Shown piece after piece: positions 47,496-60,286 of a stretch of DNA of 64,000 nt (position 1 is the stretch's first letter; the number at the start of each line of letters is the position of its first letter). The stretch is from contig ML213510.1 of assembly GCA_004369045.1 (NCBI GenBank), positions 20,631 to 84,630 of the forward strand, written 5' to 3'. Under the pieces are notes generated by a model that saw nothing but the letters and a program-made list of their open reading frames with translations, did no database searches and was not told the DNA's origin. The DNA comes from Heliocybe sulcata (taxonomy: Eukaryota; Basidiomycota; Agaricomycetes; Gloeophyllales; Gloeophyllaceae). A program made the translations under genes and the position numbers.

Positions 47496-47762
47496 TGTAA
47501 GGGCTCCCCTTCAGCCACCTTCACTTTTAGCCACTGTGACATGACATCATGTGTCACACAGTGCAGCCACTTTGTCTTTTGCACTTGTTGAAGGGTCCCT
47601 TAACCTGTTCCTCTTTAGAACTCCCTTCAACAATGTGCAGGTAAGCCCTTAGATATCATTAGTAGATGTATCTAGTACTTATGAATGTATATATTTGCTT
47701 TGGAACTCCCTTCAACAACATGCAGCCTTGCCAGCTCATCAGTTGTTAAGGTTGCCCTAACA
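47496..47762 (+). repeat. Gypsy 3' LTR (267 bp)
   Basis: Same length and ends (TGTAAGGGCTCC..GCCCTAACA) as the LTRs at 19887 and 31530. It sits after a chromodomain, so it is a 3' LTR. It has lost CpGs kept at 19887 (GACATGACATC against GACGTGACGAC). Confidence 0.88.
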
Positions 47763-48531
47763 CTCAAATGTGATCAGATGCAGACCAAGAGCTCTTGTAG
47801 GTCTCAATATATGCTGGTGGAGGGAGGTGTGGGATACAAGAGAGTGCTAGGGTGGGGGCAGTCAAGAGGCGGGGCAGACCAGATAATGCAATAGAGTACA
47901 ATAGATTGAAATTGAGATGGCTTTATAGGATAAAACAAGGGAAATCAAGAACAATTGAGATCAAGGGTATATGTAAGGCACAGTGTCTCATAATTAATTT
48001 TATTATATTCTATTACTCTCTTACAGTAAAGCAAACAAAGCAAGGGAATAGAGTATAGGAGGCTCAGATTCTAGCATATTGCAAGATTCTTGATTGTTCA
48101 CTATTTTTCTTGCCAGAGTCATAGTAAATATAGGAAAATTGTATCTGTGAGAATGGCTTTTCACTGGGATTTAAGCCCAGCCAGAACTGACATGAATTAA
48201 ATCGAAATACATCAATAATGGTCGAGTTCCCTTATATAAGTTGACACTATTGGACCGTTTTCGAGAAATTAACACTTTACTCAATGTGAAGTTGACAGCA
48301 TTGAATCTGATCAATGTCAACCCTGTCCCCTAGGTACTTGGATACATAGGCAATCTGATGTTATACAATGCTATTGCATGCAATTCAATCTTCACATATT
48401 TTATAACCTGTCCACTCCAGTGTCACATCCTGGGACCATTTGAATGCCATTGAATACAATTGAATATGATACCCCACCATTGTATACTATTGAGTTGTAT
48501 GCTAATACTACTAATACCATAACAATATGCT
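47763..48531. other. AT-rich gene-free stretch before the LINE
   Basis: No gene recognised. AACAATATGCT at 48521-48531 is the left copy of the LINE target duplication. Confidence 0.55.
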
Positions 48532-49315
48532 GAGGGCGACCTTGGGGAGCTCCTTGATCTAGAACCACCACCTGGTTCTGGATTTCCCATGCGCAAGCCC
48601 GGGCAAGGAGGGGTCATTCCACGTCCCCAACCACGAGGTTTGCTCCCAATCATCCCCAGCACCCGGCATCACTGTCAAATTGGCTGACCTGCACCCCGGG
48701 GTGCACCAGAACCCCGAATCGACACCCAATGCACGAAGGAAACCTTGCTATGCCCCACGATTGAGCACAACCGACCTAAGCACCCTTGACGGCCGCGCTC
48801 CATTAATGCTGCCATGTCACCGCACCGCTGCACTGTCAGCAACTCCCCTCGGACCCGGTAACCGCAGACCCCGATCTCCCCCATATCCATATCTCGGACT
48901 ATTGTCCGTCCATAAACAGCTATGCACTCATGTGTGAACACCCGATCCTATACCAGTCCCGCTGTAGAGTTAAGAGACACAAGCGGCAAATCGCAACACC
49001 CTCCACCTCGACTCTACTATGTCCCCCTGCCCTAAATGTTTGTCTACCTGGACAGGCTTCTCCCCTCCAATTGACAACATTACGTCCACCGCAGTCTTCC
49101 ATCTCAGTCCACACCACTACCTTGGCCACAGTGCCGTAACAATCCAGTATATTGTACCTGCCTTTAACCCCATGCACACTTATTCTCTCTGTATTGTGTA
49201 CGTATAAGCCCCCCGGCATACGACAGCCTCCCATACAGTCCCAAACCTAGAATCATTACGCTGGCCTACCTGGCATATAAAACATCCCACCTGTCCTCTG
49301 CCTGTTTCCCACAGA

Positions 49316-50094
49316 AATGCCCTCTCTTATTTTTTGTCGCTGCCTCATCCGTGGCTGCCCCACACCAGCCCGTCACCTCTGCCTGGTCTGCCACACCCTC
49401 TTGTTCTGTAACAACTCCACGCCACCAATGTCGCCCACCGCCTAACCTCCCACACCCCCCTCTGCGCATGCCTTACCCACACACGCTTCCAAACCACCAT
49501 CATCCTGGCCGCGCAGATGTACTCCTACATCCAGCGCGATCCCAAAATATCTGCAGCCACGGCCATGATCTTCTGGCACCATCTTGGTACGCACTCACAC
49601 CCCTGCACCCCTTATACCTCCCTTTAATGACATCCCCTCCTGGCATAGACCAGCCAAAGCTTCACTACCTCCCGGCGTGAGGCCCCACTACCCATACCAT
49701 GCGGGACCTTGCCACCCTATTCTACGGTCGCCCATTCAACTCCATTCCCATACAATTTTCACCAGAGGGCCTCCTGATCAACCGACCTGTCGTCCTCTGG
49801 TGCGACAAGGAGGCCTTCACAACCGACGGCCCCAGCCTCCTCCCGTACAATGAACACATTCGCACCTTAACGCTCGACGGGCTCTGGGTACGAGGCCCAG
49901 TGCTCATAGGACGATGGGAGACTAGCTCGAGATACCAGCATACTGACCTTGTCGTAACTGCTGAGGATATTTATTTTGCGCTCCACTACCTCATCCTACT
50001 CCGCTCTGACCCTACCCGGGTACCCCGCTGCTCCAATGACAATTTCCCCCCCCCCCCCTCCTCCCCTCGTAGCAAACTCTTGACTTCCCTCTAA
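49316..50094 (+). pseudogene. Possible extra ORF(s) in the LINE 5' region
   Basis: Two coding-like stretches. The first, from an ATG at 49316, is Cys/His-rich (CRCLIRGCPTPARHLCLVCH) and, after a 1-nt slip, continues as MYSYIQRDPKISAATAMIFWHHLG. The second, at 49699-50094, begins MRDLATLFYGRPFN and has a globular look (DLVVTAEDIYFALHYLILL) before a C-rich run. Both differ from ORF1. The function is unknown, and they may be parts of one ORF. Confidence 0.4.
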
Positions 50095-51341
50095 CGCCCC
50101 AGTTTCTTCCCCTCTGCCTAATTTTACCCTTTGCACCCTTGTACTTCACCCACGAATACCATACTCTCTCGATCCAAACCTCCAGCCTGATTCCCCTCCC
50201 AGCCACCCGACCAAGCACCACCAAATAACAGCAACCGACCGTAACCTCCCAGCCACCCAACCAAGCACCACCACATAACAGCCACCGTCCGTAACCTCCC
50301 AGCTGCCGCCTGCCAAACACAGTTCCTGCAGTGGTCCCGACCATGCCCGACCCTTACATTTGGCAACACCAGCGACATCACCGTATCTCGTAGCGCTCAT
50401 GGTCCCGGGTCCTCACTGGCCATAAAAAGAGCTCACCCACGAGCAGCCCAGCACCACCACCTCTCGTCCCCGTCCACCCACGGCCACACATGCCCAGCGA
50501 ACCCAGCAAAAAACAGATCCGTGAAGCAACAGTAAAAGCAAACACGAGGTTCAGACGTAGAACGAGGAACAGTGGCGCAGCTGAGGACCCCGACCTACTG
50601 CCCGCACCTGCCTCTCCTGCCCCTCCTGCCCCGCCGGGTGAGACGGAGGGTCAGCCTGCGCAAGCGAACTGTAAGCACACTCACCACCCCCACCCTACCT
50701 CCTCGCCTAACAGCTACCCAGCCCCGACCCTTGAGCCCCACTCGGCTCGGGGCAAGCACACTGCGCCCCTGATGCCGCGTCCCTCGACATACGCGAAAGC
50801 GGCGGTGACAGCACCCCCTCCGCACACCACCCCTGGCACAGCTGCATCTATTCATGCGCCACGATTAGCTCCACCTGCTGTAGACCACCCCTCTCTTCCC
50901 TTCCCCCGCAGCGGTGTCGGGTTCATCACCGCGTGGGAGGCCCTTGATGACAACGCCATGTCTGACGATCCATCTCCCTCATCATTGCCACTTAGTCCCT
51001 ACGGACCTCTGGCAGAGGAAACGGGCATGATTGTAGACCCTGCACACGAGGTGCAACTTAGAACGCCCACCCCACCCCTTGAGGACCACTCATCTACTCC
51101 CTCCCATATCGGTGACAGCCCCGACGCTGGAGCTCTCACCTGTCAGGTGTCTACCAGGGGTGTACAGGAGCCGGGCGCCAAAACCGGAGCCCGTCGGGCA
51201 AACTTGGCCCGCATAATTAAGGAACACATGCAGGAACCGCTGCTTTCCCCACTGCCATCCGCGCCCTCCCGCAATGCGCTCCCCTCCGCCGCTGACCACC
51301 GCAGCCTCTCACGTCTCCGCATTTCTATGAGTCGTGGGCCC

Positions 51342-53205
51342 TAAAAATATACACATTTTACCACAACTGTGGTAAACTCATATGCACCACTTTAGTCCTC
51401 CATATATGTTTATGGTTGTAGTCACATTATACTGGATATGATTTGACCACATTATGGTATGCTTATGCATGATTGAGCCAGGATTATATAGGATGTATAT
51501 ATTGACTGTATATGGTTAAGGGGACATTATACTGTGCGTGTATAGGATTGCTCTGGATTTATACCAGAATTGTAGGGTGTATCAGGCTATTTATACTGGG
51601 TTTATGAGATGTGGCAGGGGGTTTGTACTGCATTTGTATGCTCTGTTTGTCAGTTTATATGGGATTGTATACTGCACTGCTATATTTNNNNNNNNNNNNN
51701 NNNNNNNNNNNNNNNNNNNNNNNNNNNNNNNNNNNNNNNNNNNNNNNNNNNNNNNNNNNNNNNNNNNNNNNNNNNNNNNNNNNNNNNNNNNNNNNNNNNN
51801 NNNNNNNNNNNNNNNNNNNNNNNNNNNNNNNNNNNNNNNNNNNNNNNNNNNNNNNNNNNNNNNNNNNNNNNNNNNNNNNNNNNNNNNNNNNNNNNNNNNN
51901 NNNNNNNNNNNNNNNNNNNNNNNNNNNNNNNNNNNNNNNNNNNNNNNNNNNNNNNNNNNNNNNNNNNNNNNNNNNNNNNNNNNNNNNNNNNNNNNNNNNN
52001 NNNNNNNNNNNNNNNNNNNNNNNNNNNNGGGGGGGCCCTGCTGGGTGGAATCTCCCATAAATCAGGGATCCTTATGACCCCATATGGGACCACAGTTTGA
52101 CCCAATAACATGGGCAATATCTCTCAGGATGGAATTAGTGCACCTCCCTGCCCTTCCAGCTGGTTCCCCTCCCATCTCCAGCCTCCTAGAATGTTACCAT
52201 CCACCTATTCTGCCACTTAGAAGTCTGATTTCATCCCTATAGTGATGTACCTTAATTTACATGGCTTCCAGCAGCAGCCCCAGCTATCAGAAAGCACAAG
52301 TGGAAACTTGGGTTGGCTTGGGGGAAGCCCACAGCACCTCAGTAAGCATCTGAAACTTGTCCTTGTCCTGCTGTTGGAAGCCATGTAAATTAAGGTACAT
52401 CACTATAGGGATGAAATCAGACTTCTAAGTGGCAGAATAGGTGGATGGTAACATTCTAGGAGGCTGGAGATGGGAGGGGAACCAGCTGGAAGGGCAGGGA
52501 GGTGCACTAATTCCATCCTGAGAGATATTGCCCATGTTATTGGGTCAAACTGTGGTCCCATATGGGGTCATAAGGATCCCTGATTTATGGGAGATTCCAC
52601 CCAGCAGGGCCCCCCCAATTTGGATATAAATCTCATATAATATGACCAGATCTCCCCTATAGTTATACAAAGTGCCCATACATTTTATATAAATCCAATA
52701 CAAAGCAACCTGCAAAAGTATATAGCTTATATATATGCATATAATATGAGCCAGATTTGGTATAACCCTATATAAATGCACCACCAGATAGCATGTATCC
52801 AGTATAACTGCCCTGCAAGTTTATACAAAGGCACCTCAATATCATATACCCCATATAAAAATATAGCAGTGCAGTATACAATCCCATATAAACTGACAAA
52901 CAGAGCATACAAATGCAGTACAAACCCCCTGCCACATCTCATAAACCCAGTATAAATAGCCTGAGACACCCTACAATTCTGGTATAAATCCAGAGCAATC
53001 CTATACACGCACAGTATAATGTCCCCTTAACCATATACAGTCAATATATACATCCTATATAATCCTGGCTCAATCATGCATAAGCATACCATAATGTGGT
53101 CAAATCATATCCAGTATAATGTGACTACAACCATAAACATATATGGAGGACTAAAGTGGTGCATATGAGTTTACCATAGTTATGGTAATATATATATATG
53201 AGTTA
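51342..53205. mobile_element. Foldback element 2 (about 1.86 kb, TSD GGGCCC)
   Basis: The same family as element 1: TAAAAATATACAC at the left, TAACTCATATAT as the reverse of the right end. The arms run about 51342-52277 and 52378-53205 with a loop of about 100 bases, and arm sequence from 52030-52277 is matched almost perfectly by 52378-52620. GGGCCC at 51336-51341 and 53206-53211 is the target duplication, and removing one copy rejoins ORF1 in frame. No transposase gene is seen; the gap (51688-52028) hides part of the left arm. Confidence 0.85.
51688..52028. other. Assembly gap (341 N)
   Basis: Run of N inside the left arm of the foldback element. The arm pairing predicts that the hidden bases are the reverse complement of about 52620-52850. 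Confidence 0.98.
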
Positions 53206-54491
53206 GGGCCCACTAGTGTTTCTATTCCAAAAACCCCGAGCACACCTACCCCTCCCCCCCAACAACGCACCTTGTCGCTGGGCCCCGAGCACATGGCTGA
53301 GGACCCTGCGCCGCCCATCACTCACTGCCAAGTGCTGTTGTGGGTGACTCAAGATGCCGAATGCCTTCATGCTCTCAGCCTCATGGCGTCAGGTGCCAAA
53401 CCCGATGACCCTCCAACTCGACGACCGAGGCCACCCTGCCCAGCAATTACTCCCCGCCTCCACCAGGTGGCTTCCCTGTCCCGCTAGTCTCACGACCTGG
53501 CCAACGCCTCGCTAACGTCTCAACACCCACCATGAGCGAGTGGATCGCCCTCCAGTGCACCGGGCAAAAACTTATCATAATCCTGGCTAACTGCTGTGAC
53601 CGGAACCCGAAGCTGACGGACACTGTCATCACGGCGAAGCTAATGCGAGAAGTTGCCCGCATAAACAACAAGATGACTACCCCCTCCCCCCCCAACTTCC
53701 GCATTGCCCTGCCCACCGTACAGCAAGCCGATCAGCCTCCGCCCACCGCCTTTCTCGGGTACAACTTCCCTGATGACCTGGCCAACCATCTACTCGCGCA
53801 AGGCTGGTGGAGCGCCATCGGCATCTCCTTCTACATTGAACCATTTGTCTCCCTCGCCGATATGCCCACTCCAACCTTTATCGGTCAAACAGACGGCTTC
53901 ACGTCTGACTCAAGCGAAGTGGTGCTTGATGCGATCCGGTCAGTGCTCAATGAGGACCCGGCCTGCTTCGACCTAATGGAAATCATCAGCGACGACCTCG
54001 ACATGGACAACGACCTGCAGATTGTTGCTGTCATCGCCGACCTCCTTCAATGTCTCAACGCTGAGAAGCTCGATCGCAAGGCACACGGAGGCCTAGATAC
54101 CCCTGTGTTCAACATCTTTCTTCGCTGGCACCCCTTCACAACGCTTAAAGCCTGGATCAAGTGCCGGAACGTCATCCTCCACCAAACTTACCCAACAGCC
54201 CTTTTCGGTACCGGTACGCTTGCTACTCCCCTCTCCTGCACGATCTGCACGTGCGCCACCTGTGGCCTTTGCCATCTTCCCTCCATTGCCGGCTGGAATG
54301 GCCCGAACAGCGACAGCTTCACTCTCATGCACCTCAACCTGGAACCCAACACGGGCGACTACTATAACACCATCGCCACATTTATACCAATGGTCGCTGG
54401 GAGAGGCTCCTACCGAGCACGCAGGCGAGGTGGGGCCCAGGGTAGCCATGGCGGCGGCACCCAAGGACGGGGCCCAGAGCGAAAGCACTGA

Positions 54492-54998
54492 TACGTACTG
54501 GATCTCTCTCTGCTACTGACCACCAGGCCCCAAGATCTGATCCGAGCACTTCCTTTCTTCTGGTACCTCCCCACTCCCAACATAAGACCCTCGCATTACA
54601 AAAATTTGTTACTCCTCATATAATACTGTATGTACAATGATATCTCAATACACCCTGCTCACTGCCCAGTTCCATCAGAGGCGTGCCATGCCCGATCCAA
54701 CCTGGTAAATGCCCCTACCCGAAAAAGACGCTGAGGCTCGGGAGTGCCTCACCGCTGAAAACCAGCTGCCCAAATTTACTGACCGTACGCGGGACAGGAA
54801 AGCAGCCTGGTTAAATTCTCTGATCATCTGGCAGTGCGCCTACGGAAACCTATTCAGGTTAGAACGAGCCGTGTCGAGAGACTGAAGCGACAGGTAGTAC
54901 TTACGTTCCCCGTTGAGGGTGTGAACCTAATGAACCCTCTAGCATAGTTCGCCGCGAAGGCTGGTATATGCCTACCCTGTTCTGTCCCACCGTCGTAA
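54492..54998 (+). other. LINE inter-ORF region
   Basis: No long open frame in the sense direction, and several stops. It separates ORF1 from ORF2; the open frame of ORF2 begins after a TAA close to 54996. Confidence 0.45.
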
Positions 54999-57900
54999 GA
55001 CAGAATAAGTATAGCGACTCCCAACCTCCCTTCTGCCCCCCTTCCACGGTCTGGCCCTGTTTTCGGTTCTGGTGCTTCCCTCTCTCCCAGCAGAGCGAGC
55101 GGCGCGCCTGCCACCCGAGCCACCCACAATGAAGCTGAGAGGGAGTTAGGAGGCGGAGTGGCTCATACCACAAATATCCAGGTCCCACCTGCAGGGGACC
55201 CTCTGCGAGGAGCAAATTTACCATCTCAACTTAACCTGCCGCGAGGCAAAAACACCCGAGCTAATATCACGCTAGGTATGCTCAACATGCGCAGGCGCCT
55301 TTTCACCACCCAAGGACAGGCTGCATCGTCAAAATGGACTAATATTCATGCCTTGGTACGCGACCAACGGCTAGGCATCCTCACTCTGCAGGAAACCCAC
55401 CTCACCCCCACTCTCGTAGACGATATTCACAACCTCTTTGGCCACTGCCTCCTGATCTTCAACTCTTCAGATCCCAACAACCCCACCTCATCAGCAGGAG
55501 TTGCCTTCATCTTAAACCGGGAAGTTATGTCTACCTCCCACTCGAAAGTCCATGAAATAATCCCCAGCCAGGCACTCCTCCTCACCACTACCTGGCACAA
55601 TTCAGCCTCCCTCTCAGTGCTAAATGTTTATGCACCTAATGATTACCACCAACAAACCTCCTTCTGGGAAACCCTAGAAGAATACTGGTCAGATCATGCA
55701 CTCCCGAAGCCGGACTTTATGTTGGGTGACTTTAATCTGGTCGAAGACCCCATCGACCGTTCCCCTCCCCGCCTGGATCTGTCAGCGCCCTCGGTCGCCC
55801 TACAGGATCTGCAGCTCTCCCTCAACCTCGTTGATGCCTGGAGGACAGATCGACCCTCCGAACGCAACTACACCTTCCGAACCAGCAGCAACTCTTTCTC
55901 CCGCATCGACTGAATCTATACCAAACATGAGAACCTCCCTTACCTGTACGAGTGGGCTATCGGCCATAGCATCGTCCCGACTGACCACAAACTTACCACA
56001 GTCAAATTCTCGCCTCTTACTGCCCCCTTTATTGGTACAGGACGATGGACCTGGCCCTTAGGCCTCCTCCATGACAACAAACTCTTGTCAGAGATTATCA
56101 ACCTCGGCATCAGCCTGGAAATAGACCTCGCCACCCTGACAGGTGCCCGCTCTCCGGAAATCAATGCACAGCACCTCTGGGCCCGCTGGAAGGAGCACAT
56201 TAGAGCCCTCTGTAAGCAACATGCAAAAATTACTCTAGCTAAAATAAACAACAAGATCATATCCCTGGAGTGTGACCTCGCCCGCTCCTTGAATGACCCG
56301 AATATGGACGTGTCGGATGATATACGTGCACACTCCTCTGCCCTGGAGAGCGAACTCGACCACCTCCGGAAAAAATGATTCTCCAGCAGCCAGCTATATG
56401 GCCACGCTAAGTGGGCTGACAAAGGAGGCCGCCCTACCAAATTCAGCACTGCTATACACCGTGAAAAGAAGCCGTGCGACCTCATTCACCGCCTAGCCAT
56501 CCCAGGTACCTCCCCTATTAAGTATGTCACCCGCTCTGACAAAATGGCAGAGCTCACCCGTGACCATCACAACAACCTACAAGATGCCGGCTGCCTTCCT
56601 GCTGAACCTGGCGACCGACAGACCACGATTTCGACGGCCACCTCTGCTGTACCCGATAACCGGACTATCCCTGCCTCCGCTGCCTCCTGCCTCCAGGACT
56701 TACTGACAGAAGAACACATCACCGAATCCCTTTGTGTCTCCAAAAATGGGACAGCAACCGGCATGGACGGCCTTCCCTATGAACTCTGGAAGGTCCTCCT
56801 CGAACGCCACAAGCTCTCGCGTAAATGACACCCTGACTCCCCGTCCTTTGATATTATCGGCACCCTTACCCGGGTCTTCCGTGATATCCAACTTCATATG
56901 GTCGACCCCTCCACATCCTTCACGCTGGGCTGGATGTGCCCGATTTTTGAGAAGAAGGATAGGACTGACATAGCCAACTACCGCCCCATCACTGTCCTTA
57001 ACACAGACTACAAGTTACTCACCAAGGCCCTTGCCCTACAACTATCCGACCACGCCCCATCCCTCATCCACCGTGACCAAGCAGGCTTCGTCCCGGGACG
57101 ATCCATCTTCGCTCAAGTCCGGCTGTCCCGTGCCATGATCCATTACACTGAAGCCATGGAGGAAGACGGCACGATTATCACCTTAGACCAAGAAAAAGCT
57201 TATGACAAAATTGAACATGACTACCTCTGGGCTACCCTGCACAGGTTTGGTCTTCCAGCCCTGTTTGTCCAGATGGTCCGCTCCCTGTATACCACCGCCT
57301 TCACACGTGTCGCTATAAATGGGACTCTTAGCTCACCCTTCCCGGTCACCCGGGGGGTTCGACAAGGCGACCCCCTTTCCTGCCTACTCTTTGACCTGGC
57401 GATCAAACCACTAGCATGTATGCTACGAGCCTCACCGGCCCTCCTCGGTTTCCAAGTCCCGGGCATCCTCGACAACGTCCTTGTTACACTATTTGCAGAT
57501 GACACCACCGTTTATCTTCGGAAAGAAGACCGCTACGCCGACCTTATGCAATGCCTTGATACCTGGTGTAATGCATCAGGGGTGCGCTTCAACACCGAGA
57601 AAACTGAAATAATCCCTATCGGTTCCATTGCCCACTGCTCCCTTGTCCTTGCCTCACGTTGCCTCCACCCTGACGATGACCCACTTCTGACCTCTATCCA
57701 TCTGGCGCGTGACGGCGAAGCTGTGCGCTCGCTAGGTGTCTGGATCGGCAACGCCGTTGACCATTCTGCCCCATGGGAGGCAGTCCTAGATAAAGTCAAC
57801 AGTACTCTTGCACGTTTCTTACGGGGCCACCCAACCCTCTTTGAAAAAGCTCATATGATTCAGGTGACTGTTGGCGGCATGACCCAATACCTAACAAAAG

Positions 57901-58208
57901 TCCAAGGTATGCCGCCCCACGTAGAAGATGCCCTCACCAAGATCATACGCCGTTTTATGTGGGAAGAGAATGCTCCCCACCCCCCTCTCACACTAGACCA
58001 CCTCTACAAGCCTGCCACTGAAGGTGGGCTTGCCCTACTGGATCTCCGCGCTCGTAATGATGCCATTGAACTCACTTGGCTACGAGATTATCTCGACCTG
58101 TCACCTCTCCGCCCGACTTGGGCATTTCTAACAGATCTCCTCCTCAACTCGCTTGCCCCGACTGGCATCGCGGAAGCTGCCTTATTCAACACCTTCCTCC
58201 AAAAGTAG
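54999..58208 (+). pseudogene. LINE ORF2: endonuclease and reverse transcriptase
   Basis: The start is not fixed: the frame is open from about 54999, but the first in-frame ATG is near 55278, already in the endonuclease. The APE endonuclease shows LNMRRR, LTLQETH, NVYAPNDY, LGDFNLVEDP and PTDHKL. RT shows WMCPIFEKKDR, NYRPITVLNTDYK, HRDQAGFVPGRSI, DQEKAYDKI, GVRQGDPLSCLLF and LFADDTTVYL. Stops at 55911, 56376 and 56825 are TGA where CGA is likely; another at 58206 is TAG. The frame is otherwise continuous over 3 kb, so the copy is only lightly damaged. Confidence 0.88.
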
Positions 58209-58358
58209 GATGTGCCCCTTGCCAGCTGTCATGCAGCTCGCCTCCCCCTAGATGTCCTCTCCATGCTCTGCACCGCATGATGCTATGGTGTTGCATTCGC
58301 ACCCCGGAAGCTCTCTTATGAGCTCAAGCGACAACTCCCGGCCTTCTACCTACTTGGG

Positions 58359-58428
<70 letters not shown>

Positions 58429-60286
58429 CATTCAACGCCCCGAAAATTGCTTGCCTTCTCCAAGAACACGCTACCAAAACTGTAAGTGACCTCTTAAATG
58501 CCTCAAAACACCTCCGCGAATCCCCAGGAATTAGCTCTCACCACCCCCGTTGCAACTGCGCCTGTACCAGCTGCGCCTCTGACCGCCAAGCTGGTTGCAC
58601 TAATCCCCACCATTGTGCCACCCAAGCCCAATGCATACTCTCATCTCTATCCGCCAAGCTTAATCCCCTCCACTCTCCTGCCCCGGATGGCTTAACTCTC
58701 ACCCACCACCACCGAGAGAAAAAACCGGCAGGCTTGTGCTACTCGGGGCACGATAGTATTCGACCCCTCTCTAACGGCCAAAACCTCCCTCTCTGAATGC
58801 TTCTGAGTTTTTACCCACTCTGACGATATCTCCCAAGAACCTGCCTACAGGCTGCGGCACCCTGCACCGGGCTTGAACTTAGCACACAAACAGTTAACCA
58901 TTTATACAGATGGCTCCTGCCTCGACAATGGCAAAGGGACTGCTCGCGCCGGCAGCGGCATCTTTGTCGCTCCAGGTCATCCCTATAACCGTGCCCTCCA
59001 TGTCCCGGGTGACCATCAGTCTAACCAAGCTGGGGAGCTGCTCGCCGTTGTCGTCACGCTCCAAATCGTCCCATCCTTCGCCCCCATCACTATAATTACA
59101 GACTCCATGTATGTCATCCGAGGCCTCACCGAGCACCTAGGCACCTGGGAAGACCGAGGCTGGGTGGGCGTCTCCAACAGCCTACTCTTCCAAGTAGCAG
59201 CATATCACCTCCACTGCCGATCCGCGACCACGTCATTCCAGTGGGTAAAAGGTCATAACAACGACCCCGGGAACAAAGCTGCGGACCTACTAGCTAAGGA
59301 GGGTGCTCTCAAAGATACCCCAGATGATGTCCCACTATCGGTCCCCCCGCCCTTCCGCCTAATGGGAATCAAACTCTCCTCCCTGTCGCAATCTCTCGCC
59401 TACAAAGCCGTCTGGGTATCTCGGACCAACAACCTCTCTTTGCGTGCGCGGTCCGCACAAAACCTATCCCGACTACAGGACGGCATCCTGGCCTCCACAC
59501 AAACCCTGGAACGTGAAGACACCCTCTGGCTCGCCCTTCGTCATCCTGCTATCTGCCCAGTCATACAGCAATTTAATTTTAAAGCTACTCATGGTGTGTA
59601 CTGGGTCGGGGATCACTGGGCACATATCCCTGGCTATGAAGACCGTGCACCCTGCCCTCTCTGCCCCGATCTCAATGACAACCTCGACCATATTCTGGCG
59701 GACTGCATAACTCCATGTCGAGACCTGATCTGGTCTCTTGCCCGTGACCTATGGCCCTCAGCCTATGGCCCGTGGCCCTCCCTCAACTACGGTGCCATGA
59801 TTGCTGCAGGGCGACTCACCATCACAATCCCCCACCAGTCCGAGCCCAACACTCCCACCGCGGCCCCATCCCGGGGCCTCCTGCCTCCTGCAAATTCTCA
59901 TCTCCGAGTCCACATATCTCATTTGGGTGCTACGCTGCGAACGCGTCATCCAAGGCCGCTCCCATGCGGCCAACTCTGTCCTTAGCCGCTGGACAAACGC
60001 TATTAACCGCCGCCTTCGTATCGACTACATCATAGCTACCAAAATTCACCGCACGCGTTGCGCCCTACACTCTGTCTTACGCACGTGGGAGCTCATCCTT
60101 AAATCGTACCACCAGAACGGCCCCTCTGAGGCCTCGCGAGCAGAGGTTTTAGACAGTATCCGACCGCCTGGCCTTCCCTTTCAACGGAGGGTTTGGGCAG
60201 TGGAGGGAGTCCGTCACTTCCCGGATACAGGAGCCCATAAAGGGTTTCCTCTCTGGACCAAGTGGCAGGTATGCCGCTTGCTATAG
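58209..60286 (+). pseudogene. LINE ORF2 C-terminal part: RNase H and zinc-finger end
   Basis: Continues ORF2 after a damaged stretch with a run of 68 C (58360-58427). RNase H is open in 58873-59985: LTIYTDGSCLDNG, SNQAGELLAV, IIITDS-like ITDSMYV and FQWVKGHNNDPGNKAAD. Then comes CPLCPDLNDNLDHILADC, a zinc-binding motif typical of the end of fungal Tad-like ORF2. A frameshift near 59870 moves the last part (LISESTYLIWVLRCERVIQ) to another frame, ending at 60286. Confidence 0.82.

Larger units (their letters stand above)
50490..54491 (+). pseudogene. LINE ORF1, interrupted by foldback element 2
   Basis: RNA-binding/chaperone-type ORF1. The first part (50490-51341) starts MPSEPSKKQIREATVKAN and is Pro/Ser-rich. 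The frame continues on the far side of the foldback element at 53212 (RISMSRGP to TSVSIPKTP). It slips near 53450 and ends in frame 53532-54491 with a folded domain (LGYNFPDDLANHLLAQGWW; LRWHPFTTLKAWIKCRNVIL), a Cys/His-rich patch (CTICTCATCGLCHLPS) and an Arg/Gly-rich tail ending at 54491. The ATG at 53532 is inside the ORF, not its start. Confidence 0.65.

Noticed and set aside
19887-47762. Gypsy 5' LTR at 19.9 kb and 3' LTR at 47.5 kb as ends of one element with everything else nested between
   Set aside because: The outer flanks (ATCCC and CTCAA) do not match and most of pol is missing. They are better taken as separate copies of the same family.
51538-52117. ORFs across the run of N
   Set aside because: They are open only because N codons are not stops; the flanking sequence is the non-coding foldback arm.
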